This document shows, piece by piece, positions 1 through 9,248 of a stretch of 64,000 nucleotides of DNA. Position 1 is the first letter of the stretch, and the number at the start of each line of letters is the position of its first letter. The position numbers and the translations under genes are program-made. This DNA is from DATFVJ01 sp963820395. Lineage in GTDB: Bacteria > Actinomycetota > Actinomycetes > Streptosporangiales > Streptosporangiaceae. Under the pieces are notes generated by a model. The model made no database searches. It saw nothing but the letters and a program-made list of their open reading frames with translations, and was not told the origin of the DNA. Location of the stretch: the NCBI GenBank assembly GCA_963820395.1, contig CAWGAE010000006.1, forward strand, positions 1-64,000. The letters are read 5' to 3'.

Positions 1-1
1 C

Positions 2-289
2 CCGCTCGGTGAGCCGATGCGCTACCCGATCGCCCACCAGTTGCTCGCGGGCCTGTCAGCGAAGGCCGGGCTCGACCGCACGGTCACACCACACATGTTC
101 CGCCATGGGACCGGCCAGGCACTGGCTGGCGGCGGCGTACACATCGCCGTCATCAAAGAGCTTCTCCATCACGCCAGCTTCACCTCCACCGAGATCTACA
201 CCAGGCCTTCGGGCGATCGGCTCCGCGAGGCGGTCGACGGCCTGCCACCACTGCCCCGTGCCAAGGACCGAGAGGGGGGAGCGCGGTGA
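2..289 (+). CDS. Tyrosine recombinase, C-terminal part (TnpA-like), cut by window edge
   Basis: The frame is open from the first bases of the window, so the gene begins outside it. The visible 95 or so residues are the end of a tyrosine-recombinase catalytic domain. There is a HMFRHGTG box (catalytic His and Arg), then a LLHHAS segment, then TEIYT, which holds the likely nucleophilic Tyr. The stop overlaps the next start as GTGA. Three recombinase-module genes in a row with such overlaps match the TnpA-TnpB-TnpC layout of Tn554-like elements. The protein would cut and rejoin DNA at the element ends with its partners. The family is clear, but which element it belonged to is inferred. Confidence 0.8.
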   Translation, partial: PLGEPMRYPIAHQLLAGLSAKAGLDRTVTPHMFRHGTGQALAGGGVHIAVIKELLHHASFTSTEIYTRPSGDRLREAVDGLPPLPRAKDREGGAR

Positions 290-2860
290 CCCCGGCGCCG
301 GTCCCGCTCGAGCCGGCCAGCGTCGCACCCGCGCCGCCGCAGCGGTTTCGTTCGCTGGCCGGCATACCCAAGCTTGCGGGCTGGGGCTGGGATCCTGCCA
401 GCCATGTCTGGACGGTGAATCCGTCGCAGGGTGTCTTCGACTACCGCGACTGCTCTGTCGCAGGCTGCGACCACGACGCGACGACCGCTACGGGTCTTTG
501 CACCGGGTGCCGGCATCGCTGGCGGGCGACTGGGCTGTCCCTCGAAGCGTTCCTCGCCCAGCCGTTCGCCCGGGTCCACGGGCTGCAGGAACGGCTCTGC
601 CGGGTGTGCTGCACGCCCGGTCGCATCCGTCCGGCGAGCAACCTCGGGATCTGCCAGGCTTGCGACGGGCTGCGCCGACGGCGCGGGCAGACGGTGGCGG
701 CCTTCGTCGCCGGAGACGACCGGTTCCCCCCGGCCGAGCCCCGTCCCACGATCGGGACATGCACGGTGGCCGTCTGCGGCCGGTTCGCTGCGTTCCGCAC
801 CGGCCTCTGCGGTGGCCACCAGCGCTGGTGGCTCGAGGCCGGCCGCCCGGAGTTGCCGGGCTGGTGCGCCGAGACCGGTCCGCTGCTGGGCGACCAGAAA
901 ACCCGCATCTCGGTCATCGGGGTGGCCGAGCCCGTCGAAGCGGAGTTCCTCTTCGGTGTCCAGTCCGCGGTCGAGCAGGGCCACCGACCCCGCCCGGGCG
1001 ACCTGCGGTCGGTGGTTGCCCAGGCCCGCCGCGCGGGAGTCCGCTCCTTCGAGCAGCTCCTCGCCGCCCCGCTGAACCCGTCGTCGCGCCGGTTCGTCGT
1101 CCGCACGGTCGATGCGCTGGCGCTCGCGGCCAAGACCCCGGAGTCCGAGTGCGGCAAGGACGCCTGGGACCTACGGGTTTGGGGCTTCAAAGGCACGCTG
1201 TCCTTTGCCGGGACCCGCCAGCCCAACCATCCCCGGCACCGGCCGACCCCAGCCATCCGTCAGGGCTGGCTCCGCGACGCGGCCAAGCGGTGGGCAGCCA
1301 TCCAGCTCCCGTTGCATCGCAGCGAGTAGACCGTCGAAGCCATGGTGGCAGCGGTGGCACGCTTCTCGACCCACCTGTCTACCCGTCCCGACGGCGGCGA
1401 CGACCCCACCGCCCTCGGCAAGGCAGACGTCATCGCGTTCCTGGCCGGCCTGCGGGCCCAGGTCAGCCAGGGCCAGCTGCACCCCTACATGCACGCCCGA
1501 ACCGTCGCGTTCCTCCGGAGGTTCCTGCGGGAGTGCCGGGACCTCGAGCCGGACGGGTACGGCGCCTCGCTGACCGGGCTGGCCAGCAGCGTCGCGGTGG
1601 CCCGGGGCCCTCCCGAAGCGGGATCCCGACGACGAGGCCGGTGATGCCATCCCCGGCGCCGTGCTGGCTCAACTCCTCGACGAGGCCAATCTCGGCCTGC
1701 TGAGCGACGACGGCCGGCGTCGCTTCGAGATCGGGCTCGAGGTCGGGCGGCGGCCTGGAGAGCTGTGCCGGCTCGCCTTCGGCTGTCTGGCCTACGACGA
1801 GCGCGCCGACGCAGCCGGGGGCACCGCGGCTACCCCGGTGCTCGTGCACAACATGACCAAGGTCGGCGTCGTCAGATGCCGGCTACCGATTCACCAGCGC
1901 ACGGCCGCACTCATCCGCGAGCAGCAAGCCGCGGTACGAGCCCGGTTCCCCGACACGCCCACCGGCGAGCTCGTCCTGTTTCCCGCCGTCCAGCGGCCCC
2001 AGGGCGGCCGTCGGCCCATCTCGTCGACGCAGTGGGCGATGGAGCTGCAACGCTGGGCGCGGCGCCAGGAGCTCTTCGAGGGCTGGCTCGACCGCGAAGG
2101 AGTCCTGCATCTGCACCGTGGCCCGAACGGCGACCCGGTGCGGTTCGACCCGGCCAGGGTCTTCCCCTACGCGCTTCGGCACTCCTACGCCCAGCGCCAC
2201 GTGGACGCCGGCACTCCCGTCGAGGTGCTCAAGGAGCTCATGGGCCACGACTGCCTGAACACGACGAGCGCGTACTACCGCATCTCGGCCGAACGGAAGC
2301 GGAAGGCCGTCAACGCCGTGATACCCCTCCAGGTGGCCTCCTCGGGTGGACGGCTGGCCCTGGTCACCGACCCCAACGACAGCGACCTGCGCGGGTACCT
2401 GCTCTCCCAGGTCGCGGTGCCAATGGGCAGTTGCGTGGAACCAGCCAACGTCAAGGCCAACGGCGCGGCCTGCGACTTTCGCTACCGCTGCTTCGGATGC
2501 GCCCACGTCCGAACCGATCCGTCGTACCTGCCGGAGCTTCGCGGCTACCTCTCCAAGCTGCTCGCCGCGCGGGAGCGGCTGACCGCTGCACTGCCCGAGC
2601 TCGCCGAGCGGGCACGCCGCGAGGCGCTGCCCGCCGAAGAGGAGATCGCGACCGTGCGCCGCCTCATCGGCGCCTGCGAGGACGAGCTGGCCAGCCTCGA
2701 CCCTCCCGACCGCGCCGCGGTCGAGGAGGCCATCGAGCTCCTCCGCAAAGGCCGGGCGAGCCTGGACACCACCTTCCCCGCCCAGTTCCGCGAGGTGGTC
2801 GCACAGTCGGCGCCGGCGCTGTTCCCGGCCGTGGCCGCCGAGGCGAGGCGGGCCCGGTGA
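286..2860 (+). pseudogene. Broken tyrosine recombinase with zinc-ribbon N-terminus (TnpB-like)
   Basis: Three open segments make one interrupted gene. The first (286-1329) has several Cys-rich ribbons (such as CSVAGC, CTGC, LCRVCC and CQAC). It ends at a TAG, after which the same frame continues through 1342-1644. A shift near 1600 then moves to the frame carrying the catalytic domain, up to 2860. That frame reads LPKRDPDDEAGDA just before the first usable GTG at 1661, so the join is natural. Catalytic landmarks are GRRPGELCRL (Arg), ALRHSYAQRH (His/Arg) and a Tyr near NTTSAYYRI. The stop overlaps the next start as GTGA. The TnpA/B/C set is therefore probably inactive unless the stop is suppressed or the reads are wrong. 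Confidence 0.75.
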
Positions 2861-3414
2861 GCGAGGCCGCAGCCGACCGTCTCCGGCGCCTCCGCCGCAC
2901 CGACTCGGAGGTCAAGACCGCCCGGGTGCGAGCCGCACTCGAGGCCACCACCACCGCCGGAGAAGCGATGTCGGTGGCGCAGATCGCCCGCGTGGCTGGG
3001 GTATCCCGTCGCTTCATCTACGACCACCCCGAGCTTCGCGCAGAGATCGAACTCAAGGCGGCACAAGCCGTGGCGCAGTTCTCCGGACGCCTCGCGGCCT
3101 CCGCCCGAGTCAGCGCCGCCTCGCTTCGAGCCGATCAGGAGAACACCAGCGCCGAGAACCGCCGGCTCCGTGAGCGCGTCCGTCTCCTCGAAACTCGCCT
3201 GAGCGAGGTACTCGGCGCCGAGGTCGCCGCCGAAGTCACCGGGCAGGGCATGCTGGCCGGCGAGAAGGCGCTACAGGAGCAGATCGGAGCCCTCCACGCC
3301 CAAGTCGGCGAGCTCACCGACGCCCTCCGCCGCAAGGACGAGGATCTCGACGGTGCCCGGCAGGCCAATCGCGACCTGATGGCAGAACTCAACCGAAGAA
3401 TGCCGCGGCCATGA
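2857..3414 (+). CDS. TnpC/DUF6262-like accessory protein of the recombinase module
   Basis: A 185-residue protein starting at GTG 2857, which overlaps the recombinase stop by four bases. The longer open frame upstream is a shadow of the recombinase. Residues about 35-55 (MSVAQIARVAGVSRRFIY) look like a helix-turn-helix, and the C-terminal half is a long charged coiled coil rich in Glu, Arg, Leu and Gln. This matches the small third proteins (DUF6262/TnpC type) found behind paired tyrosine recombinases, which are thought to assist or orient recombination. The family name is from memory and the role is inferred from position. Confidence 0.65.
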   Translation: MSEAAADRLRRLRRTDSEVKTARVRAALEATTTAGEAMSVAQIARVAGVSRRFIYDHPELRAEIELKAAQAVAQFSGRLAASARVSAASLRADQENTSAENRRLRERVRLLETRLSEVLGAEVAAEVTGQGMLAGEKALQEQIGALHAQVGELTDALRRKDEDLDGARQANRDLMAELNRRMPRP

Positions 3415-3516
3415 TCAGGAGCCTGGCATGCTGCGCACCCCCAGGCCGCCGCTGTGGCACACAACTGTGCAACAAACATCGGCGCAGCTCAGGCCACATC
3501 TTCACGGCTTTCCTAC

Positions 3517-3771
3517 TCACAAAACGCATGTCCCCGCGCACGCCTCGCACCGGCCCCGCCGCGGCCGGAAGGCCTCCCACACCTCGTCGGCGGCCAGTTC
3601 CGCCTCCGCCCACGCCACCCCCCGCACCAGCCGCGCCCGGCCATGCCCCCACGGCGCCAGGCCCGCGGCGCACGCCGGGCAGCAGATCCGCCGTTCCCGC
3701 AGGTCCCGCTCGACCGCGTCCCGGTCATCGCATACCGTGACAGTCACAGGTGCCTCCAGCACCGACCTCAC
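3517..3771 (-). pseudogene. Possible relic of a DUF6431-like transposase-associated protein
   Basis: An 84-residue open frame reads like the start of the Cys-rich proteins that accompany some actinobacterial transposases. It has CCPACAAGLAPWGHGRARLV, then a spacer and RRGRCEACAGTCVL, two CxxC pairs typical of a zinc ribbon. The frame stops right after the second ribbon, where relatives continue into a helix-turn-helix. It looks like a truncated copy. The match is from memory, and base composition here is extreme, so this could be chance. Confidence 0.3.
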
Positions 3772-4269
3772 GGCCCCCCGGACGCCGCTAAACGATCAGG
3801 GGGGCCGTAACCATGCCGCCACCCCAACCATCGCTGCCGCAGCCGGGCCGCGCCCCCCGGACAGCCGCATCCGCCAGCGGCCCGTTCCCCCCGGGCCCTG
3901 CCCGCACCGCCCACTGCCCGGCCCTCGCCACGACCGCGGGGCGCTGCCCCCGCGCCCCCGGCCCTCCCGCAAAGATGCCGGTGATGGCAGGGGCATCATC
4001 TCCCCGGCCGGGCAGCAGAGCCTGCCCCGGGACCGCATGGCCCCGCTCCGCTCAGCCCTGCGGGCAGACCATTGCGGCCCGGAGAACCCCGGGCACCCCG
4101 CAGGGTGCCCGACTGCGGAGCTAGCACCACACCACGCGCACCAGCCCGCGCCGGCGACCCAGGACCCCCGGCTACCGGAACCCGCTCACGGACACGTCGC
4201 ACGCGGCACCGGACACCGCCCCAGAACCCCCGCCAAGAAAGCTCATCCACGGCGTCCCCTGCGGGCTCC
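3772..4269. other. High-GC stretch with no supported gene
   Basis: Open frames exist on both strands but are dominated by Pro, Arg, Ala and Gly with no recognisable motif, as expected by chance in DNA of this composition. The stretch lies between a DUF6431-like relic and a 5'-truncated transposase and is probably insertion-sequence debris. Confidence 0.5.
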
Positions 4270-5283
4270 TGCGTGCTCATCTTGGGTGTCCGGGGACACC
4301 GGGCAGACCGGGAACTGCCAAGTGTGGCCCATGCTGACCTACGCCTCTGATCATGGGCACGCATTCATCGACCGGCGCCTGTACCTGCCCGGGCGCTGGA
4401 TGGATGACCGCGAGCGCTGCGCGCAGGCGGGGGTGCCCGCCTCGGTGGAGTTCGCGACCAAGCCGCATCAGGCCGCGGACATGCTGATCGCCGCGATCGA
4501 CGCGCAGGTCCCGTTCGGATTTTTCGCCGCCGACTCCGGGTACGGCCGGGATCGGTACCTGCGGCAAGCGTGCCATGACCGGGCGGTGCCCTATGTCATG
4601 GCCGTCCCGGTGGACCTGCCGCTGGCCGGCGCGCACGGACGCGCCACCCGCCCGGACAAGGTCCTGGCCGCCTGCGTCGATCCGGCCACCTTCGAGCGCC
4701 GCTCCTGCGGCCAGGGCACCAAAGGGGAGCGCCTCTACGACTGGGCGCAGGTGGCGGTCCAGGTCAAAGGCCAGTCCCCGGCGGACGGGTTCGCCTGCAC
4801 GCTGCTGATCCGCCGCTCGATCAGCGACCCCGCCGAGATCGGGTTCTTCCTCGCCCACGCCCGCCACGGCACCCCGGCCGCCAAGCTGATCCAGGTCGCG
4901 GGCATGCGCTGGAAGATCGAGGAGAACAACGGCCAGGGCAAGGACCTGCTCGGCATGGACCAATACCAGGTCCGCAAATGGACCCCAACGCTGCGGCACG
5001 TCACCGCGTCCATGCTGGCCCAGGCGTTCCTCGCCGGAATACGCGCCGACCTGGGAAAAGACACACAGCCCCGGGAGAACCCGGCCTGCTAACCATCCCG
5101 CCGCTGATCCGCATCCCGGTCGCCGGGATCCGCCGCCTGATCGCCCGCGTCTTCATCCCCGCCGCCACCGGCCTCAGGCACGTCCTGCGCTGGTCGCTGT
5201 TCCGCCGCGCCCACCAGACCCGTGCCCTGATCAGCCACTACCGCCGCCGCGGCAACCCCATCCCGTGGGAACTACGAATGTGA
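4270..5283 (+). pseudogene. IS701-family transposase relic, 5'-truncated and frameshifted
   Basis: The frame ending at 5092 carries the C-terminal two thirds of a DDE transposase of the IS701 type. The conserved stretch begins about 4270 near GQTGNCQV and passes through RRLYLPGRWMDDRERC, FATKPHQAADM, FFAADSGYGRD, LLIRRSISDPAEIGFFLAH and MRWKIEENNGQGKDLLGMDQ. The Glu in that last block would be the third acidic residue. The usual C-terminal tail (about RRAHQTRALISHYRRR) lies in another frame, 5090-5283, so there is a shift near 5075. The N-terminal domain with the first Asp is missing. It cannot make an active transposase. It resembles, but is not the same as, the copy at 15.05-16.48 kb. Confidence 0.8.
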
Positions 5284-5305
5284 ACCATGATCTGCGAATG
5301 TAATA

Positions 5306-5333
5306 CCGGGAGGCTTATTCATAAGCCTCCCGG
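5306..5333. repeat. Perfect 12-bp-stem hairpin at the left end of the IS5-type element
   Basis: Two 12-base arms (CCGGGAGGCTTA and its complement) flank a TTCA loop. The same structure lies at the end of the truncated second copy (43173-43200). There one base pair has changed from G-C to A-T on both arms, so pairing is kept. No T-run follows, so it does not look like a terminator. Confidence 0.7.
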
Positions 5334-6305
5334 CTGAATAGCTTCCCATCACCGTTGTCTGCGGCTACGCGTAAGCGGCTCGCCCGGCGGTCAGAATTCT
5401 TGTAATAAGCAAATCTTTAAGTGTCGGTCGTCGCATAACAGAACGGCTCCTGCCATGAATACCGCAATGACAAAGCACGGATTTCACGGAGGAGCCGTTG
5501 CGGTACGAGGTTCTCACAGGACTGCGCTATGAGCAACTGCACCAGCTGTCGCTGCGGATACTGGGGCGGGCCGGGGACGTGGTGCGGCCCGGCGGCCGAC
5601 CGGCCGCCATCGGCCTGTTCCGGTCGGTGGCGATGGTGGTCACGCTGATGCGCAAGAACATCACACAGGAGGTCGCCGGGGCCGTCTTCGGCGTCAGCCA
5701 GGCCACCGTCTCCCGGCGCTGGGACCTGCTCCGGCCGCTGATCGGGCAGGTGCTCCAAGACTGCGTGCCGCACCGCGCCGAGATCGCGGGCCGCCAGGGA
5801 ACGCTGCTGGTGGACGGCACCGTGTGCCCGGTCTGGGACTGGAGCGCGCTGCCGGGCCTGTTCTCCGGCAAGGCCGGGTATCCGGGGATGAACATCCAGA
5901 TCGCGGCCACCATCGCCGGGGATCTCGCCGCCGTCGGCCCGGTCCCCGTGCCCGGCGCCCGCCACGACGCCCACGCCCTCGAAGCCTCCGGGCTGAAGGA
6001 GCTGATCGCCGGGACGCACGCCGCCGCCGACCTCGGCTACACCGGCGTGGACGGCATCGCGATCGTCCCGGTCCCCACCCCGCCCGGCGGCCAGCTGCAT
6101 GACAGCCAGGCGGCATTCAACAAAGACCTCAGCGCCATCCGCGCCGCCGTCGAGCGGGCTGTCGCGCACCTGAAGACATGGAGGATGCTCAGCGAGGAAG
6201 GCGGCCGGTTCCGGCCACCGCCCGGCAAATTCGAGAGCGCCCTGAAAGCCATCACCGGGTTGTTCTTCTTCACCAATTATTATCAAGGCTTTTGAATAAG
6301 GCTCC
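5309..6305 (+). mobile_element. IS5-type insertion sequence, complete, about 1.0 kb
   Basis: Imperfect terminal inverted repeats are visible. The left end, 5309-5325 (GGAGGCTTATTCATAAG), matches the complement of 6289-6305 at 15 of 17 positions. They enclose one transposase gene whose stop lies inside the right repeat. The right junction sits directly against a serine-recombinase fragment. A partial inverted copy lies at 42.69-43.20 kb. No target duplication could be assigned with confidence. Confidence 0.75.
5498..6295 (+). CDS. IS5-family (DDE_Tnp_4-type) transposase
   Basis: This 265-residue protein has the usual length for the family. A helix-turn-helix lies at residues about 55-80 (AGAVFGVSQATVSRRWDLL), followed by a DDE domain. 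The likely acidic triad is Asp106 (LLVDGT), Asp178 (AADLGYTG) and Glu219 (RAAVERAVAHLKTW). The predicted start is TTG 5498 behind a good ribosome-binding site (CGGAGGAG). It cuts and joins the element ends. The frame is unbroken, so this may be the one insertion sequence in the left part still able to move itself. Confidence 0.9.
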   Translation: MRYEVLTGLRYEQLHQLSLRILGRAGDVVRPGGRPAAIGLFRSVAMVVTLMRKNITQEVAGAVFGVSQATVSRRWDLLRPLIGQVLQDCVPHRAEIAGRQGTLLVDGTVCPVWDWSALPGLFSGKAGYPGMNIQIAATIAGDLAAVGPVPVPGARHDAHALEASGLKELIAGTHAAADLGYTGVDGIAIVPVPTPPGGQLHDSQAAFNKDLSAIRAAVERAVAHLKTWRMLSEEGGRFRPPPGKFESALKAITGLFFFTNYYQGF

Positions 6306-6475
6306 GGGTGATGATCGGCGATCACGACTTCCCATTGGTCGCGGGGCAGCCGACGTTGCTGGATCACGACCCTCCCATCGGCGTTCAGCCGTTTCTCGGT
6401 TCTGCTGCGCCCATAGGCGAACATCCCCGGATAGGCGGGATGGGTCAAGATGTCGCGCACCGCCGGGTAACCGGC
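6306..6475 (-). pseudogene. Serine recombinase fragment, split by the IS5 element
   Basis: Reading leftward, the frame gives SEAGYPAVRDILTHPAYPGM, then FAYGRSRTEKRL, then RRLPRDQWEVVIADHHPE. This is the 'recombinase' domain that follows the catalytic domain in large serine integrases and transposases. It ends exactly where the IS5 right repeat begins. Upstream the frame meets a stop near 6480. Neither the catalytic Ser domain nor the C-terminus is present. It marks an older integrated element destroyed by later insertions. Confidence 0.7.
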
Positions 6476-6628
6476 CTCCGACCATCATCAAGATGGCGAT
6501 CACGGCGGATTACCTGGCCGTCCACGGCCAGTCAGCCACCGGGAACGATGCCCGGACCTACCTTGTACATGCCACCTGTCGTCGGCGGCAGAAACCCGCT
6601 CGGCGGCCCAGCTCAGAGAGCACCTGGC

Positions 6629-7760
6629 GGTGTCAACCGGTGGAAGCAAATTCGCTAAGCATCTCGACGAACACTTCGGCTGGCGTTCTGTAGCCAAGTA
6701 TACGCCTCGGGCGGATGTTTAGTGAGTGAGACACGGAATTCAAGAACCCAGGATCGGAAGGGACCGGCGTCCCTTTCGGGATGTATTCCCGGATGAGCCC
6801 GTTCGTGTTCTCGTTCGTGCCCCGTTCCCACGGTGAATGCGGGTGGGCGAAATAGACATCGATCTTGGTGGCGAGGGAGAAGGCGGCATGATCGGCCATC
6901 TCTGACCCCTGATCCCAGGTGATCGACTTCACCAGCTGCGCCGGCAGATCCGTGACCTGATCGATCAGGGCCGAGCGCACCCGGTCGGCGGTGCGGCCGA
7001 ACGGAAGCGGGACGATCGCGGTGAACCGGCTCGTGCGCTCGACCAGGGTCCCGGCCGCCGTTGCCCCGTTCTTCCCCACAATGAGATCACCCTCCCAATG
7101 CCCGGGCACCTGGCGATCGGCGACCTCGCCGGGACGGTCCTCGATCGAGCGCATCCCCACAATCCGGGCGCCAGGCGTCTTTGCCCGCCCGCGCGGCTTG
7201 CGCTGCTCACGGCCGGAACGCAGCTCGACGCCCAGGCGGGACAGCTCGCCCTTCGGCAACGCGTATATCCAGGTGTAAATCGCCTCGTGCGACACCACCT
7301 CCCCAGCCTGCCCGCAGGCCCGGTCGTACTTCAACCGGCCCGCCACCTGATCCGGGGAGAAGCCGCTGCGCAAACCGGACACCACATGGCAGCGCAGCAC
7401 CGGATCAGCGTCCATCTTCCTGGCTTTTGGGCGGCATCGCTCCTTTTCCGCCCGCGACTGCGCCCGGTGCGCCCGGTACTTCTCCCGGCCGCCATTACGG
7501 GAGATCTCCCGGCATACCACCGACTCGTTACGCTCGATATGGGCCGCAATCTCCTTGTTCGTCAGGCGGATCGCCAGACAGCGCGATATCTCCTCACGAT
7601 CTTCAAGCGTCAACGGCCGACGCTGTTCCCCCACGGACCCCTCCACAATCATCGGGTCCGCCGAGAATCTCAGCAAAGAAGATCACCGACAGGAAGACAT
7701 CGGTACCTCCGGGAAGATCCCGCTCTCCCGAATAGCCCGATTGCCTTCACCCCTTGTGAT
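6629..7760 (-). mobile_element. IS30-type insertion sequence, boundaries approximate
   Basis: Contains one transposase gene. A candidate inverted-repeat pair is 6629-6652 (around TGTCAACCGGTGGAAGC) and, inverted, about 7740-7760 (ATTGCCTTCACCCCTTG). The match is imperfect, so the ends are approximate. An IS1380-like end lies just outside the right boundary, suggesting insertion at or next to an older element. Confidence 0.55.
6633..7676 (-). CDS. IS30-family transposase
   Basis: A 347-residue transposase of normal family length, open throughout. The N-terminal helix-turn-helix region (LTLEDREEISRCLAIRLTNK, then IERNESVVCREISRNGG) would bind the ends. The catalytic rve-type domain shows the acidic triad in HWEGDLIVGKNG (Asp), ITWDQGSEM (Asp) and NENTNGLIREYIPKG (Glu). 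The tail NIRPRRILGYRTPAEVF is also typical. It may still be functional. Confidence 0.9.
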   Translation of the reverse strand: MLRFSADPMIVEGSVGEQRRPLTLEDREEISRCLAIRLTNKEIAAHIERNESVVCREISRNGGREKYRAHRAQSRAEKERCRPKARKMDADPVLRCHVVSGLRSGFSPDQVAGRLKYDRACGQAGEVVSHEAIYTWIYALPKGELSRLGVELRSGREQRKPRGRAKTPGARIVGMRSIEDRPGEVADRQVPGHWEGDLIVGKNGATAAGTLVERTSRFTAIVPLPFGRTADRVRSALIDQVTDLPAQLVKSITWDQGSEMADHAAFSLATKIDVYFAHPHSPWERGTNENTNGLIREYIPKGTPVPSDPGFLNSVSHSLNIRPRRILGYRTPAEVFVEMLSEFASTG

Positions 7761-7762
7761 CA

Positions 7763-7817
7763 AGCCTTTCGCACCGGCACGCCGCAACAAACCCCGATTT
7801 ACGCGGTGGATCGAGGC
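7763..7817. repeat. Orphan IS1380-like right end
   Basis: About 55 bases match the right end of the IS1380-type element at 39.25-39.30 kb, including an identical 20-base core at 7798-7817 and 39281-39300 (TTTACGCGGTGGATCGAGGC). No IS1380 transposase lies here, so this is a leftover terminus. Confidence 0.65.
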
Positions 7818-7899
7818 CTAAGATTGCTTGTGACCTCCGGATCTCACAGGCAACTGTACATCGCCACCTGGCCGCGATGCTGAGGAAGAAAGAACTACA

Positions 7900-8748
7900 T
7901 CATAAGTATCGCGACTGTCTATTCGCATCCAGGCCAGTTACAGATGCTACATAGTTGCTCACTCCACGAAAATGCTCGAGGTCCTCTCGGTACGCGAGCA
8001 ATGGAATCAACCGGCCGCCGGGAATTATGCGCCATAGCGAATAGCCATGACCGGCGACGAGGTCCCAGAATTCACGGAAAAATACCCGTGAATAGATATT
8101 TGCTGACCCAAATTCGAATGCGAACGAGTGGATTGCCTTGGTCTGTAGGGAGTGCTGCGCGCCTTGCAGTACCCGCAGTTCAGCCCCTTCCACATCTATC
8201 TTCATAAAGTCGACGCGCTCAAGTCCCTGAGCCTTGAGCTCCTCGTCCACCGTCGTCACTGGCACTCGCTCCACCTGGGTTGGGCGCCTCAGATAGGTCT
8301 CCGACCGCTCGTATAGCGAAGCGAGGCCGCTGCCTGCGGCATCTGAGTACAGATCCATCTCTCCGGATTGATCTGACACCGCGCTCTGGATGATCGTTAG
8401 CGCTGGCACAGACGAATCCATCAGACGAGGTCGACAGGCTTCCTGCGGTTCGTAGGCGAAGTATTGTCCCCTACCAAGCGCTTGCCAAACCCCGCGCGTC
8501 CACTCGCCGTGATTGGCGCCGATATCTAAGATGATCGGATTGGTGACGCCTTCGAGGAACGCCATTGCGGCGGACACCTCTCCGGACATGTCCCAACCGG
8601 TGCCCGAGCCCTTGCCCTGCAGGATGTCTAAGTAAATGGCAATGAGGCGCGTAGGGTTGCGCAGACGCTGCATATTCGCCATGCGAGCGAACGCGGGCGC
8701 GACCCGCTTGCCGAGGCGGCCGACGCCTCCCGCGTTATGTGGTTCCAT
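7900..8748 (-). CDS. FkbM-family SAM-dependent methyltransferase
   Basis: A 282-residue protein if started at ATG 8748, which has AAAGGA about nine bases upstream. The longer open frame has no family features. The SAM-binding motif is ILDIGANHGEWTRG. Downstream landmarks of the FkbM fold are YEPQEACRPRL, VPVTTVDEEL and VDFMKIDVEGAELRVLQGA. Such enzymes O-methylate sugars in surface polysaccharides or antibiotics. At the edge of the polysaccharide locus it probably caps or decorates the glycan. The substrate is unknown. Confidence 0.8.
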   Translation of the reverse strand: MEPHNAGGVGRLGKRVAPAFARMANMQRLRNPTRLIAIYLDILQGKGSGTGWDMSGEVSAAMAFLEGVTNPIILDIGANHGEWTRGVWQALGRGQYFAYEPQEACRPRLMDSSVPALTIIQSAVSDQSGEMDLYSDAAGSGLASLYERSETYLRRPTQVERVPVTTVDEELKAQGLERVDFMKIDVEGAELRVLQGAQHSLQTKAIHSFAFEFGSANIYSRVFFREFWDLVAGHGYSLWRIIPGGRLIPLLAYREDLEHFRGVSNYVASVTGLDANRQSRYL

Positions 8749-9248
8749 GACCCATCCTTTTGCACGCAAAGTGCTGACAGTGCTGTAATAGACCCGGTCA
8801 TTATCAGACCATAAGATCTCCCGTACCGCAAGATGGCAATGTACGCGACAACCGGCTGCTCCGTCGCACCTCGGCCGACTGAAGCGAAGCATGACGGGGG
8901 CTGGGTGGCCCTGGGCTGACGCCATCGCAGTTCCCGCGATCGCGAGTGTGCGAGGCCGACTGGGGTCGGCATGCCGTCGCCCAGGCGGCCTACTTGTTCT
9001 TTCCTGATTTAGTCCCAACTTCCGTGATCTTGGATGTTCGACCAGCTGTCTGACCTGGGATGATGGCGTCCAGCGGGGGCCTGGCTGCCGACTGGTACTG
9101 GCTACTGGAGAGTGAGCGGGACCGGAGCGCCGAGCAGTTCGAACGCGCGGCGCTGGGTGGGCCGCGAGCGCGTTGCCTTCCTGGTCGACAACCCGGTTCT
9201 CTCCGCGACGGGTGGCCGAGCGGTAGCGGTTGTGGCCGAGCACGACCC
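8749..9248. other. Intergenic stretch, no gene seen
   Basis: About 500 bases between the FkbM gene and the ligase/polymerase gene. Frames on either strand have poor codon choice and no motif. It must hold the FkbM promoter if that gene is transcribed separately. No clear promoter or terminator is seen. Confidence 0.5.

Noticed and set aside
9..1703. A 564-residue frame over the recombinase module
   Set aside because: Arg/Pro-rich with no motif. The other frames hold clear zinc ribbons and catalytic boxes.
5306..5333. Strong hairpin as a rho-independent terminator
   Set aside because: No T-run follows on either side, and the structure coincides with the IS end in both copies.
6178..6693. A 171-residue rightward frame bridging IS5 and IS30
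   Set aside because: It crosses the element boundary and runs opposite to a recognisable recombinase fragment. No motif.
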